A stretch of DNA of 64,000 bases from Planctomycetota bacterium (GTDB taxonomy: Bacteria; Planctomycetota; PLA2; JAEUHO01): positions 124,001 to 188,000 of the forward strand of contig JAJDEN010000008.1 of assembly GCA_029259775.1 (NCBI GenBank). Reading direction: 5' to 3'. A program made the translations under genes and the position numbers. The notes under the pieces were generated by a model. The model did no database searches and had not been told where the DNA came from. It saw only the letters and a program-made list of their open reading frames with translations. Shown in pieces: positions 53,319 to 60,903 of the stretch. Within the stretch, counting starts at the first letter, position 1. Each line of letters begins with the position of its first letter.

Positions 53319-54461
53319 GTGCCCGGACGTTTCCTCTACTACAGCAAGGTGCTCGTTCGCCTCCTGCCCGAGGAGGACTACGCCCTCTACCTCGAGGCCC
53401 TGGCGGAAGCCCTGCCGATCGAGGTCGTGGCCACGGACCCGTCCGGACGCGTGATCGTCTGGAACCGCGCCCTGGCCGAGGTCGCCGGCCCGCGTGAGGA
53501 TGCGGTCGGTCGTCCCTTGCTCGAAGCCTTGCCGTGGCTGGCCCAGGATCCAAACCTCGACTGGAACGGCGTCCTGCAGGACGTCCTGACCGGTGGACCC
53601 TCGCGCACGTTCGCGCGGCATCCGCTCGGCCCGCGCGTGGTCCGCGTCACGGTCGGCCCCATGCGCGGTCGCGGCGATCAGATGCTGGGCTCGGTCCTGG
53701 CGCTCGAGGACATCACGCGCGGCGCTCGCGAGGAGGAACGCCGGCGCATGCGCGAGCGTGCGGATGCCGTCCACGACCTCGGCGAGAGTCTGGCGCACGA
53801 GATCCGCAATCCCCTGAACGCGCTGTCGCTCAACCTGCAGCTGCTGCGCGAGGTGCTGGACGACGAGACGATCACGCGCGAGGACATCCGCGCCCGGACC
53901 GATCGCATGCTGTCGGAGTCCCAGCGCCTCGAGCGTCTCGTCGTGCACCTGCTCGAGGTGAGTCGCGGCGGCACGCTCGAGCTGGGGCCGGCGCAGATTG
54001 ACCCGATCGTGAGCGGCGTGCTCCAGCGCCTCGAAGGCCTGGCGCGCTCCACAGGCTGCCGCATCGTCTTCGAGCCCGGATCGCATCGTGTCCTGCAGCT
54101 CGATCGGGTGCGCATCGATCGCGCCGTCGAGAACGTGCTGCGCAACGCCATCGAGGCGTCGACCGAGGGCGGGCACCAGGTCTGGATCACCACGCGCGAC
54201 GATCCCCACAGCACCGTCATCGTGATCGACGACGACGGTCCCGGCATCAGACCGGAAGATCGTTCGATGGTCTTCGTGGTCTACACCACGGGCAAGCGCG
54301 GCGGTACGGGCCTTGGCTTGCCGCTGGCGCGTGAGGACATCCGTCGTCACGGCGGGCAGATCGAGGCGCTGCCGCGCCCCGGTGGTGGCGCGCGGTTCGT
54401 GATCCACCTGCCCCCCGAACCCCGCACCGACGCCGAGTCCCTCGGCCACGTGGAGGTCTAG
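53319..54461 (+). CDS. NtrB-type sensor histidine kinase
   Basis: A 380-aa cytoplasmic kinase (GTG start) with no membrane segment. A PAS domain (about 25-135: ALPIEVVATDPSGRVIVWN) precedes the phosphoacceptor helix ESLAHEIRNPLNALSLNLQL (H in AHEIRNP) and the ATPase domain with ENVLRNAIEA, DDDGPGIRPEDR and GGTGLGLPLAREDI. It should phosphorylate the response regulator encoded 2 nt downstream. The sensed signal must be cytoplasmic or come via the PAS domain. Confidence 0.94.
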   Translation: MPGRFLYYSKVLVRLLPEEDYALYLEALAEALPIEVVATDPSGRVIVWNRALAEVAGPREDAVGRPLLEALPWLAQDPNLDWNGVLQDVLTGGPSRTFARHPLGPRVVRVTVGPMRGRGDQMLGSVLALEDITRGAREEERRRMRERADAVHDLGESLAHEIRNPLNALSLNLQLLREVLDDETITREDIRARTDRMLSESQRLERLVVHLLEVSRGGTLELGPAQIDPIVSGVLQRLEGLARSTGCRIVFEPGSHRVLQLDRVRIDRAVENVLRNAIEASTEGGHQVWITTRDDPHSTVIVIDDDGPGIRPEDRSMVFVVYTTGKRGGTGLGLPLAREDIRRHGGQIEALPRPGGGARFVIHLPPEPRTDAESLGHVEV

Positions 54462-54463
54462 CC

Positions 54464-55843
54464 TTGGCCCGCATCCTCATCGTCGAAGATGAACGCAACG
54501 CGCGCGAAGCCCTCGGGGAGGTCTTTTCCGGCAAGCACGACGTCGACCTGACGGCGGACGTGGACGAAGCGCGGGCGGCCATCGAGCAGAACGTGCCCGA
54601 TCTCGTCCTGACCGACGTGGTGCTGCCCGGCGACCGGGACGGACTCGATCTGCTCAGGGAACTGAAGACGAGCCATCCCGATGTCCCGGTGATCGTGATG
54701 ACGGCCTACGGCAGTGTCGAGAAAGCCGTGCGTGCCATGCGCGACGGTGCGCACGACTTCCTCGAGAAGCCCCTTGACCTCAGCCGGCTCCGCAACCTCA
54801 TCGCCTCCTCGCTCCAGTCCCGTGAAGCGGCCCCTGCGACAGCAGACGCGCGCGAGAGACTCGCTCGCGGCGAGGTGCCGCCGGGGTTCATCGGTAGCGC
54901 GCCCGCCGTGTTGGACATCTTCCGCAAGGTGGCGAAGGTCGCGCCGACGAACGCGACGGTCCTGATCCTCGGCGAGTCGGGCACCGGCAAGGAACTCGTC
55001 GCCGAGGCGATCCACCGTGCGAGTCCGCGCGTGGCCAACGCTTTCGTCAAGGTGAACTGCGCCGCCCTGCCCGAGGGGCTGCTCGAGAGCGAGCTCTTCG
55101 GCCACATGAAGGGCTCCTTCACGGGCGCCGTGAAGGACAGGGCGGGCCGCTTCGAAGCGGCCGACGGCGGCACCATCTTCCTGGACGAGGTGGGCGAAGT
55201 GCCAGCCCACACGCAGGTGAAGCTGCTCCGCGTCCTGCAGGCCCGCGAGATCGAACGCGTCGGTGACAACGTCTCTCGCGCTGTTGACGTCCGCATGGTC
55301 GCGGCCACGAACGGCGACCTGGAGGAGGCCGTGCGCCGCGGCGGCTACCGCGAGGACTTCTACTTCCGCCTGAAGGTGATCACGTTGCGCATGCCGGCCC
55401 TGCGGGAGCGCCGTGGCGACATCCCCGCCTTGGCCGACCACTTCCGCGTGATGTACGCCGAGCGACACGAGCTGACCGTGACCGGTTTCACAGATGAGGC
55501 CATGGCGGTTCTTCGGGGCTACGACTGGCCGGGAAACGTCCGCGAGCTCGAGAACACGGTCGAAGCCGCGGTTGTGCTGAGCGACGGCGAGATCATCGGG
55601 CTCGACGAGCTGCCGGTCGAGGTCGGTGGGGGGCAGCGCGTCGAAGACCTGCCCGACGGGGATGTGATCCGCATCCCGGCCGGCACGCCGCTGCCCGAGG
55701 CCGAGAAGACGATCATCCTCGATACGCTTCAGCGCACGAGCGGCAACAAGACCGCCGCGGCCCGAATCCTCGGGATCGGCCTGCGCACCCTGTACCGCAA
55801 GCTCGAGCAGTACGGTTACGACGCGGAGGACGCGTCAGCCTGA
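54464..55843 (+). CDS. NtrC-family sigma54 response regulator
   Basis: A 459-aa regulator starting with TTG, 2 nt after the kinase. Receiver domain: phosphoacceptor D51, T80 and K102. AAA+ domain: Walker A GESGTGKE at 170-177, sigma-54 loop GSFTGA at 217-222 (a Ser variant of GAFTGA found in some active members), Walker B GGTIFLDEVGE from about 235. A Fis-type helix-turn-helix (NKTAAARILGIGLRTLYRKL) ends it. It activates sigma-54 promoters when phosphorylated. Target genes are not evident; no -24/-12 promoter was identified by eye. Confidence 0.95.
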   Translation: MARILIVEDERNAREALGEVFSGKHDVDLTADVDEARAAIEQNVPDLVLTDVVLPGDRDGLDLLRELKTSHPDVPVIVMTAYGSVEKAVRAMRDGAHDFLEKPLDLSRLRNLIASSLQSREAAPATADARERLARGEVPPGFIGSAPAVLDIFRKVAKVAPTNATVLILGESGTGKELVAEAIHRASPRVANAFVKVNCAALPEGLLESELFGHMKGSFTGAVKDRAGRFEAADGGTIFLDEVGEVPAHTQVKLLRVLQAREIERVGDNVSRAVDVRMVAATNGDLEEAVRRGGYREDFYFRLKVITLRMPALRERRGDIPALADHFRVMYAERHELTVTGFTDEAMAVLRGYDWPGNVRELENTVEAAVVLSDGEIIGLDELPVEVGGGQRVEDLPDGDVIRIPAGTPLPEAEKTIILDTLQRTSGNKTAAARILGIGLRTLYRKLEQYGYDAEDASA

Positions 55844-55865
55844 CGGCTCGCTCCCGGAGGCGACC

Positions 55866-56858
55866 ATGCGTCACCCGATCCTCCTTCTGGCCGTGTTCGC
55901 GCTCGGCTGGCTCGCCCATGGCCGCGCCGGACCGCCCGTTGCACAGGCCGCGGGACCGCCTGACTTCGCCGAGGTCATCGCGCGCAGCAACCCGGGTGTC
56001 GTCCGCATCGCCGTGCGCTCCGCGCGCCCTTCGCGCCAGGCCTCGCGGGACGATGGTGTCGGCGCGGGCTTCGTCGTCGCGGCGGACGGCTGGATCGTCA
56101 CGTGCCTGCACGTCGTCGGTGCTGCCGATCAGGTCGTCGTGACGGCCCCCGGGCGCGGCTCGACGGAGGCTCGGGTCGTCGGTCGCGACGCCGCGACGGA
56201 TACGGCGCTGCTGCGGGTCGCGTGGCGCGGGATGAAGCCCCTGCCGCGCGGGGGCGCGTCGCGTGTGCGGCCCGGGCAGTGGGTCCTGGCGGGAGGCAGT
56301 CCCTACAACCTCGAGAACTCCTGGTCCGTCGGCATCGTCAGCGGCGTCGCACGCTCGAACGTCGGTGTGGGCCCCCGGGCCGTGCGGGACTACATCCAGA
56401 CGGATGCCGCAGCCAACCTCGGCAACAGCGGCGGGCCCCTGCTGGACGCCGGAGGACGCGTGATCGGGATGATGACGGCCATCCTGTCGCGTACCGGAGG
56501 CCACCAGGGCGTGGCGTTGGCGGTGCCGATCGACCTCGTCGATCGGGCGGTCGAAGCCCTGCGGAGGGGCGGAGGCTCGTCGACCGTGGACCGACCGACG
56601 CTGGGCCTCCGTGTGCGGGCAATGCCCTCGATCGGCGGCCGCCCTGCCGGCCTCGTGGTCACGGGGTTCGAGGCGAACTCGGCGGCCGAGGCGAACGGCG
56701 TGCGCCCGGGCGACGTGATCCTGGTGGGCGCCGGACGGGCGCTGCGGAAGGCGGCGGACCTCCAGCGTCTCGTGGGCGCGCGGGTGCGCGGGGAGATCCT
56801 GCGGCTCACCTTGCAGCGCGGGAACCGGCGGCTCGAGGTGCGCGTGCCACTTAGGTAG
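55866..56858 (+). CDS. HtrA/DegP-like serine protease with one PDZ domain
   Basis: A 330-aa exported protease: signal peptide (ILLLAVFALGWLAHGRA, cut near AQA), trypsin-like domain with catalytic H82 (TCLHVV), D112 (TDTALLRV) and S188 (NLGNSGGPLL), then a C-terminal PDZ domain from about 240 (GLVVTGFEANSAAEANGVRP). It has one PDZ like DegS rather than two as in DegP. No membrane anchor remains if the signal is cleaved. It follows the two-component pair by 22 nt with GGAGG, so may be in the same operon, suggesting an envelope-stress function. Confidence 0.92.
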   Translation: MRHPILLLAVFALGWLAHGRAGPPVAQAAGPPDFAEVIARSNPGVVRIAVRSARPSRQASRDDGVGAGFVVAADGWIVTCLHVVGAADQVVVTAPGRGSTEARVVGRDAATDTALLRVAWRGMKPLPRGGASRVRPGQWVLAGGSPYNLENSWSVGIVSGVARSNVGVGPRAVRDYIQTDAAANLGNSGGPLLDAGGRVIGMMTAILSRTGGHQGVALAVPIDLVDRAVEALRRGGGSSTVDRPTLGLRVRAMPSIGGRPAGLVVTGFEANSAAEANGVRPGDVILVGAGRALRKAADLQRLVGARVRGEILRLTLQRGNRRLEVRVPLR

Positions 56859-57037
56859 GGGAGCCTGAGCGGGCGCGTGCAGCGCGGCTGCGGTTGGCTG
56901 CCCTTCGGCCGGGCGCCGCCGGCCCAGCGCTGGATGGACAGGAAGAAGGGCGGCCAACCGGTTCGCACGCTGACGCGTGCGGACCTCAGGCCGCCCCTAC
57001 GGGATCTCTTCGCAGGTCCCCCTACGAGGTCATGTGG
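56859..57037. repeat. Inverted repeat between htrA-like and lexA genes
   Basis: A 15-bp inverted repeat with one mismatch (56891-56905 with 56946-56960, core CGGTTGGC / GCCAACCG) lies between converging genes. The core matches the inverted repeat at 190-262, defining a second repeat family. A degenerate end of the hairpin repeat (GGCCGCCCCTACGG) is at 56989-57002. It may act as a two-way terminator, though there are no T-tracts. Confidence 0.7.
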
Positions 57038-57643
57038 CTAGAACGTGCGTAGCACGCCGCGGACGACACCGCGGATGTCGAGCGTCTGCGGGGGCCGGAC
57101 GATGATCGGCTCCATGCTGGAGTTCGCCGGCTGCAGGCGCACGGTGTCTTCCGCCTCGCGGTAGAAGCGCTTGAGCGTCGCCTCACCGTCCACGATGGCC
57201 ACGACGATCTCGCCGTCGTACGGATGCTGCGAGCGATCGACCATGACCAGGTCGCCGTCCGTGATGTGGTCCTCGATCATCGATTGGCCGACGACGCGCA
57301 GGAGGTAGCTTTCCTGGCCGGGTTCGATCGGCAGCAACTCGGCGACCGTGTAGGGCTCGGGATGCTCCACGGCTTCGATGGGGCGGCCGGCGGCGATCTT
57401 GCCGAGCACCTTCACCGTGGGATCGGGCAGGTAGTCGCGATCGAGGATCTCGATCGAGCGCGAGCGCTGCGGGAGCTTGCGAATGGCGCCCTTCTTGACG
57501 AGCGCAGCAACGTGCTGGTGGACCGTGACGCGGTGCACGCCCAGCGAGTTGCCGATCTCTTCCAGCGTGGGTGACGTCCGGTTCGCGGCGCGGTAGTCGC
57601 GAATGAAGGTCATGATCTGGAGTTGCTTCGGCGTGTAGTTCAT
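57038..57643 (-). CDS. lexA: LexA repressor of the SOS response
   Basis: A 201-aa LexA. I took the ATG at 57643 with GGGAGG upstream rather than the TTG at 57658. The N-terminal winged helix (MNYTPKQLQIMTFIRDYRAA, EIGNSLGVHRVTVHQHVAAL) is followed by the autocleavage site A85-G86 (KIAAGRP) and the catalytic dyad S121 (GQSMIEDHI) and K158 (ATLKRF). All residues for RecA-stimulated self-cleavage are present. The recognition helix (HRVTVHQHVAAL) differs from both the E. coli and B. subtilis types, so the operator is probably lineage specific. Confidence 0.95.
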   Translation of the reverse strand: MNYTPKQLQIMTFIRDYRAANRTSPTLEEIGNSLGVHRVTVHQHVAALVKKGAIRKLPQRSRSIEILDRDYLPDPTVKVLGKIAAGRPIEAVEHPEPYTVAELLPIEPGQESYLLRVVGQSMIEDHITDGDLVMVDRSQHPYDGEIVVAIVDGEATLKRFYREAEDTVRLQPANSSMEPIIVRPPQTLDIRGVVRGVLRTF

Positions 57644-58058
57644 CTTCCTGCCTCCCAAGGTCGTGAGGGTCCCGTCTTCAAGGTCCCCATGTTCAGGATC
57701 CGCGTGCTCCGGACCCGGATCTGCACCATCTGCAAGGGCGCTGCCTCCCTAGGCTGGGCCTGCGGGTGCAGGTCCGAATTGCAGATGTCCACCCGTACCG
57801 AGTCATCGGTTGGGTGCGTCGGGGCCTTTGCCGGTTGTTCGTTACAGGTTTGAAAGCGTTAACGGGTGCCTCTCGGCGGCTGTTCGTTGCGGGTCTGTTG
57901 CGGGGCAGGCCAGGTGGCTCGTCCCCGCTCATTGGAATCCATGGTCGGAGACCGCGGATTGATCGGCTGGGTTGCCTTGCATGCGGCCCCTCCCTCGGGT
58001 CCGGCCTCTCTCGGGTCCGGCCTTTCTCGGGTCATGCCTTTCTAGGGTCACGCCTTCC
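57644..58058 (-). promoter_or_regulatory. lexA upstream region: GCCTAGGG motif and 17-bp direct repeats
   Basis: GCCTAGGG on the minus strand (57747-57754) lies about 104 nt before the lexA ATG. Further upstream, two 17-bp direct repeats with three differences (57833-57849 GGTTGTTCGTTACAGGT and 57878-57894) each hold GTTCG/CGAAC, a half-site like that of Gram-positive LexA operators; CGTTAACG lies between them. From about 57990 a 16-17-bp tandem repeat (TCTCGGGTCCGGCCTT type, four units) runs to 58058. No gene is evident. Confidence 0.4.
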
Positions 58059-58472
58059 TCAAATCAGGAGCGCCAGCACGATGGCGACGATCGAGGCCCC
58101 GACGCCCAACACCTCGCTCGGCGAGCGTCTGCGCTCCGACCCAGCCCGAGCCCCCCCAGCCTGAGCCCCTCCAGCCTGAGCCCCTCCAGCCTGAGCCCGC
58201 GAGGTCTGGCCCGGGCCGCTCGAGGAGATGGAGGAACGGGAGGAACTCGAGGAAGACCGTGCGGTACGGGTGCCGACCCGCGGGAAGGGTCGTCGGTTGG
58301 GGCCGGCAGCCCGTACCGCCCAGTCAAGAACTCGTGAGCGGAAGCCCCGATGCCCTCCTCGGCGTTCCGCTCGGCCCCCTCGGCGCCCTGCTGCGCGAGC
58401 GTTGTTCTGCGCGCGGCGCGAGGCGCCTTTCTCGAGGAGGATTTCAAAGAGGATGGGGTTGGTGATGTCCAT
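58059..58472 (-). CDS. Small protein with C-terminal membrane anchor
   Basis: A 137-aa candidate gene. The N-terminus (MDITNPILFEILLEKGASRR) and the C-terminal hydrophobic helix (VLGVGASIVAIVLALLI) look like real protein, while the middle is a low-complexity Arg/Ser/Gly linker including four AGGAQ-type units from a 15-bp DNA repeat (58150-58200). It would be tail-anchored in the inner membrane. The ribosome binding site is weak, so this may not be expressed. It precedes lexA in the same direction, about 415 bp away. Confidence 0.5.
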   Translation of the reverse strand: MDITNPILFEILLEKGASRRAQNNARAAGRRGGRAERRGGHRGFRSRVLDWAVRAAGPNRRPFPRVGTRTARSSSSSSRSSISSSGPGQTSRAQAGGAQAGGAQAGGARAGSERRRSPSEVLGVGASIVAIVLALLI

Positions 58473-58557
58473 AACGAAAACCTAACCTAACGCGGAGCGA
58501 ACGCAATGGGGTGAATCCCAAATGTTCAGGAGGTCGGTGCTGCGGGAGGTGTGTGGC

Positions 58558-60882
58558 ATGCTCCTTCCTCGCATGAGGCCCCATTCGTTGCCGGTTCCGG
58601 TCTGCCTGGCTCTGGGGGCGCTGACCCTGCTCGCGGGGTGCAGCGGACTCGGTTCGGACGTGCCCGTGCCCGCGGCGCCCGTGCGGACGATCCCCATGCC
58701 CGCCTACGTGCAGGCGGTGCGTCGCGCGATCCGGGGGCAGGACGGCGCGGAGGCGCAGCGTCTGCTCGCAGCAGACCACCCGCTCGACGTCGCCCAGCCC
58801 GAGCGCACGTGGTTGTTGGTCCGGCTCGCGTCCTCGCGCTGCCGGTCGCACATCATCCGCGCGCAGACCTGGCGGCTCCCGCGGGGCGACCTTGGTGACG
58901 CGATGCGTGCGTTGGCGGCTGAGGAGCCCGAGCGCGCGCTGGGCAGGCTGGGGCAAGCACGCGGCGGACCCGACCGCTGGCGTGAGCTGGCAACCGGCCA
59001 CCTCCTTGCGCAGGTCGGGGATCCGGCGGCAGCCCTGCGGGCGGCCACACGCGCCCTCGCCAGTCGGCGCGACCTCGTGCGGCACGAAGCGTGGCTGCTG
59101 CGCGGTCGCTTGTTGCTGGGCGAGGGAGATCTCGACGGCGCCCATGCTGCTGCGGACGAGGCGGCCCGGCTCGATGCCACCGACGCGCGCCCGCCGCGCC
59201 TGCATGCGTCCGCCGCCAAGGCGGCCGGCCGCATCGACGACGCGGCGCTCTACCTGCTGGCCGCGCTCCGCATCGCCCCGGAGAGTCCACGCTATGCCCA
59301 TCGGCTGGCCGAGACCCTGCGTCTCGGCGCGGCGCCGGCGACGTGGGCACGCGTGGATCAAGCGCTCGCGCCACTCGCGCAGGCGGCGCCAGCGAACGCT
59401 GAGCTCATCGCGTTGCGCGCGCTCGGCGCGGACCACGCGGGTCGCGCACGGGATGCCGAGCGCTACTACCGCGCGGCCCTCGCCGCAGGCGCCACGCCCG
59501 TCCCGCTCGATCGGGACCTCCGGCGGGTCCTCATGCGACGCGGCGCGTGGGGCGAAGCGATCACCTGGTTGATGCGCGCCGTGCCGCCGGACGTGCTCGA
59601 CGATCCTCACAACCTGCTCCGCGGCAACTGGGCCGCGCTGGCGCAGGCCGCCGCCGCGGCCTCCGGCCCTGGTGCGCCGGACGCAGCCCGCCGCGCCCTC
59701 GGGCGGTCCCTCGTTGGGGTGGGGGCGCTCGACGAGGCGCTGCCCGTCCTCGACACGCTCGACGACGCCGCGGCCCGTGGCCTCGCACGTCGTGTCCGCG
59801 GTCATCTGGCGTTCGAGGCCGGTCTGCGCGCGTGGATCGAAGCCGGCTACAACACGGCCAAGCGCAAGGAAGAGCCCCCGACGTTTGAGTCCGGCCTGCT
59901 CGTGATGCAGCGGCTGGCGCGTGAGCATCTGCAACCTGCGGAGCGCTCGGCGTTCGCCGAACCTGGCCTGGGCCTGCGGGAGCTGCCCTTGCTGGGGTCG
60001 TGGCTCGACCACAGCACGAACTCGACCAGCCCCGTCGTCGCCCACTTTCGCCGCTACGGACGCTTCCTCCTCTACGGGCGCCAGGGCGACGTCCCGGTGG
60101 AGGCGATCGTGCTCTCGCTCGCCTCGCTCAGTGCCTCTCGGCCGATCAGCTCTTCGGGGAGGAGCTACCGGCACGACGTCGCCATCGGCTACGACCGCGC
60201 GCTGCGTTCCAACATCGCGGCGCAGGGGGGCTCGCTCGGCGGCGCCTGCCTATCGGACGGCATCTGGATCGATGCGGACACGGCGCGCCGGGGCGACTTC
60301 GTCATCCGCCAGGCGCTCCGCTCGGATCCGTCGTTCCTGCCGGTCGCCCTGCGCGCGGTCGCGGCACCGCCCCACACGCTGGATGGGCCCCTCGCGCAGA
60401 CGGACACCGGCTGCGCCGCCGCCCGCCTCGTGGCCCGCTACGTCCAGCGCCGGCCCCACGATCCCTGGGGCAGCTATGGCACCCTCGTCGCGCACGAGTT
60501 CGGTCACGTGGCGGACATTCGCCGGCACCTCCCCATCGTGCCCCGCTTGCCCAGCACCATCGCGCTCCTCGCTCGCGGCGGCCTGGACTTCGACAAGGTG
60601 CAGATGGAGCTCGAGATGCGCGCCCAACTCGGTGCCTGCATCGACGCTCCGGATCCGGACCTCGCGCTGGCCGAGATGCTCGTGGCGCTACCGGTCAAGC
60701 AGCGGTCGCCGGAGGTCCACGACGGCGGCTATCGGGACGGGGTCCGCGCCATGATGCTCTACATCCACGCTCACCCGGCCCGCTACCCCCAGATCGACGT
60801 GTCCCGGCGCATCCTGCCGCAGCTCGACCGGCTCACGAACGCGCAGATCCGCCAGACGGCACGGGCCGTACTGGGACGGTAG
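58558..60882 (+). CDS. TPR lipoprotein with C-terminal zincin (HEFGH) domain
   Basis: A 774-aa predicted lipoprotein. I chose ATG 58558 because GGGAGG lies 8 nt upstream; ATG 58522 is also open. The lipobox is LTLLAGC. Residues about 90-440 are TPR-like (WLLRGRLLLGEGDLDGAHAA, ALYLLAALRIAPESPRYAHR). The C-terminal domain has HEFGHVADIRRHL (HEFGH 646-650) with acidic candidates for the third zinc ligand at E684 and E686 (ELEMRAQ), a gluzincin-like layout. It would be an outer-membrane-linked metalloprotease with a TPR substrate-binding part. Family not named. Confidence 0.78.
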   Translation: MLLPRMRPHSLPVPVCLALGALTLLAGCSGLGSDVPVPAAPVRTIPMPAYVQAVRRAIRGQDGAEAQRLLAADHPLDVAQPERTWLLVRLASSRCRSHIIRAQTWRLPRGDLGDAMRALAAEEPERALGRLGQARGGPDRWRELATGHLLAQVGDPAAALRAATRALASRRDLVRHEAWLLRGRLLLGEGDLDGAHAAADEAARLDATDARPPRLHASAAKAAGRIDDAALYLLAALRIAPESPRYAHRLAETLRLGAAPATWARVDQALAPLAQAAPANAELIALRALGADHAGRARDAERYYRAALAAGATPVPLDRDLRRVLMRRGAWGEAITWLMRAVPPDVLDDPHNLLRGNWAALAQAAAAASGPGAPDAARRALGRSLVGVGALDEALPVLDTLDDAAARGLARRVRGHLAFEAGLRAWIEAGYNTAKRKEEPPTFESGLLVMQRLAREHLQPAERSAFAEPGLGLRELPLLGSWLDHSTNSTSPVVAHFRRYGRFLLYGRQGDVPVEAIVLSLASLSASRPISSSGRSYRHDVAIGYDRALRSNIAAQGGSLGGACLSDGIWIDADTARRGDFVIRQALRSDPSFLPVALRAVAAPPHTLDGPLAQTDTGCAAARLVARYVQRRPHDPWGSYGTLVAHEFGHVADIRRHLPIVPRLPSTIALLARGGLDFDKVQMELEMRAQLGACIDAPDPDLALAEMLVALPVKQRSPEVHDGGYRDGVRAMMLYIHAHPARYPQIDVSRRILPQLDRLTNAQIRQTARAVLGR

Positions 60883-60903
60883 ATGCGCCCCTACAATCTG
60901 GGG

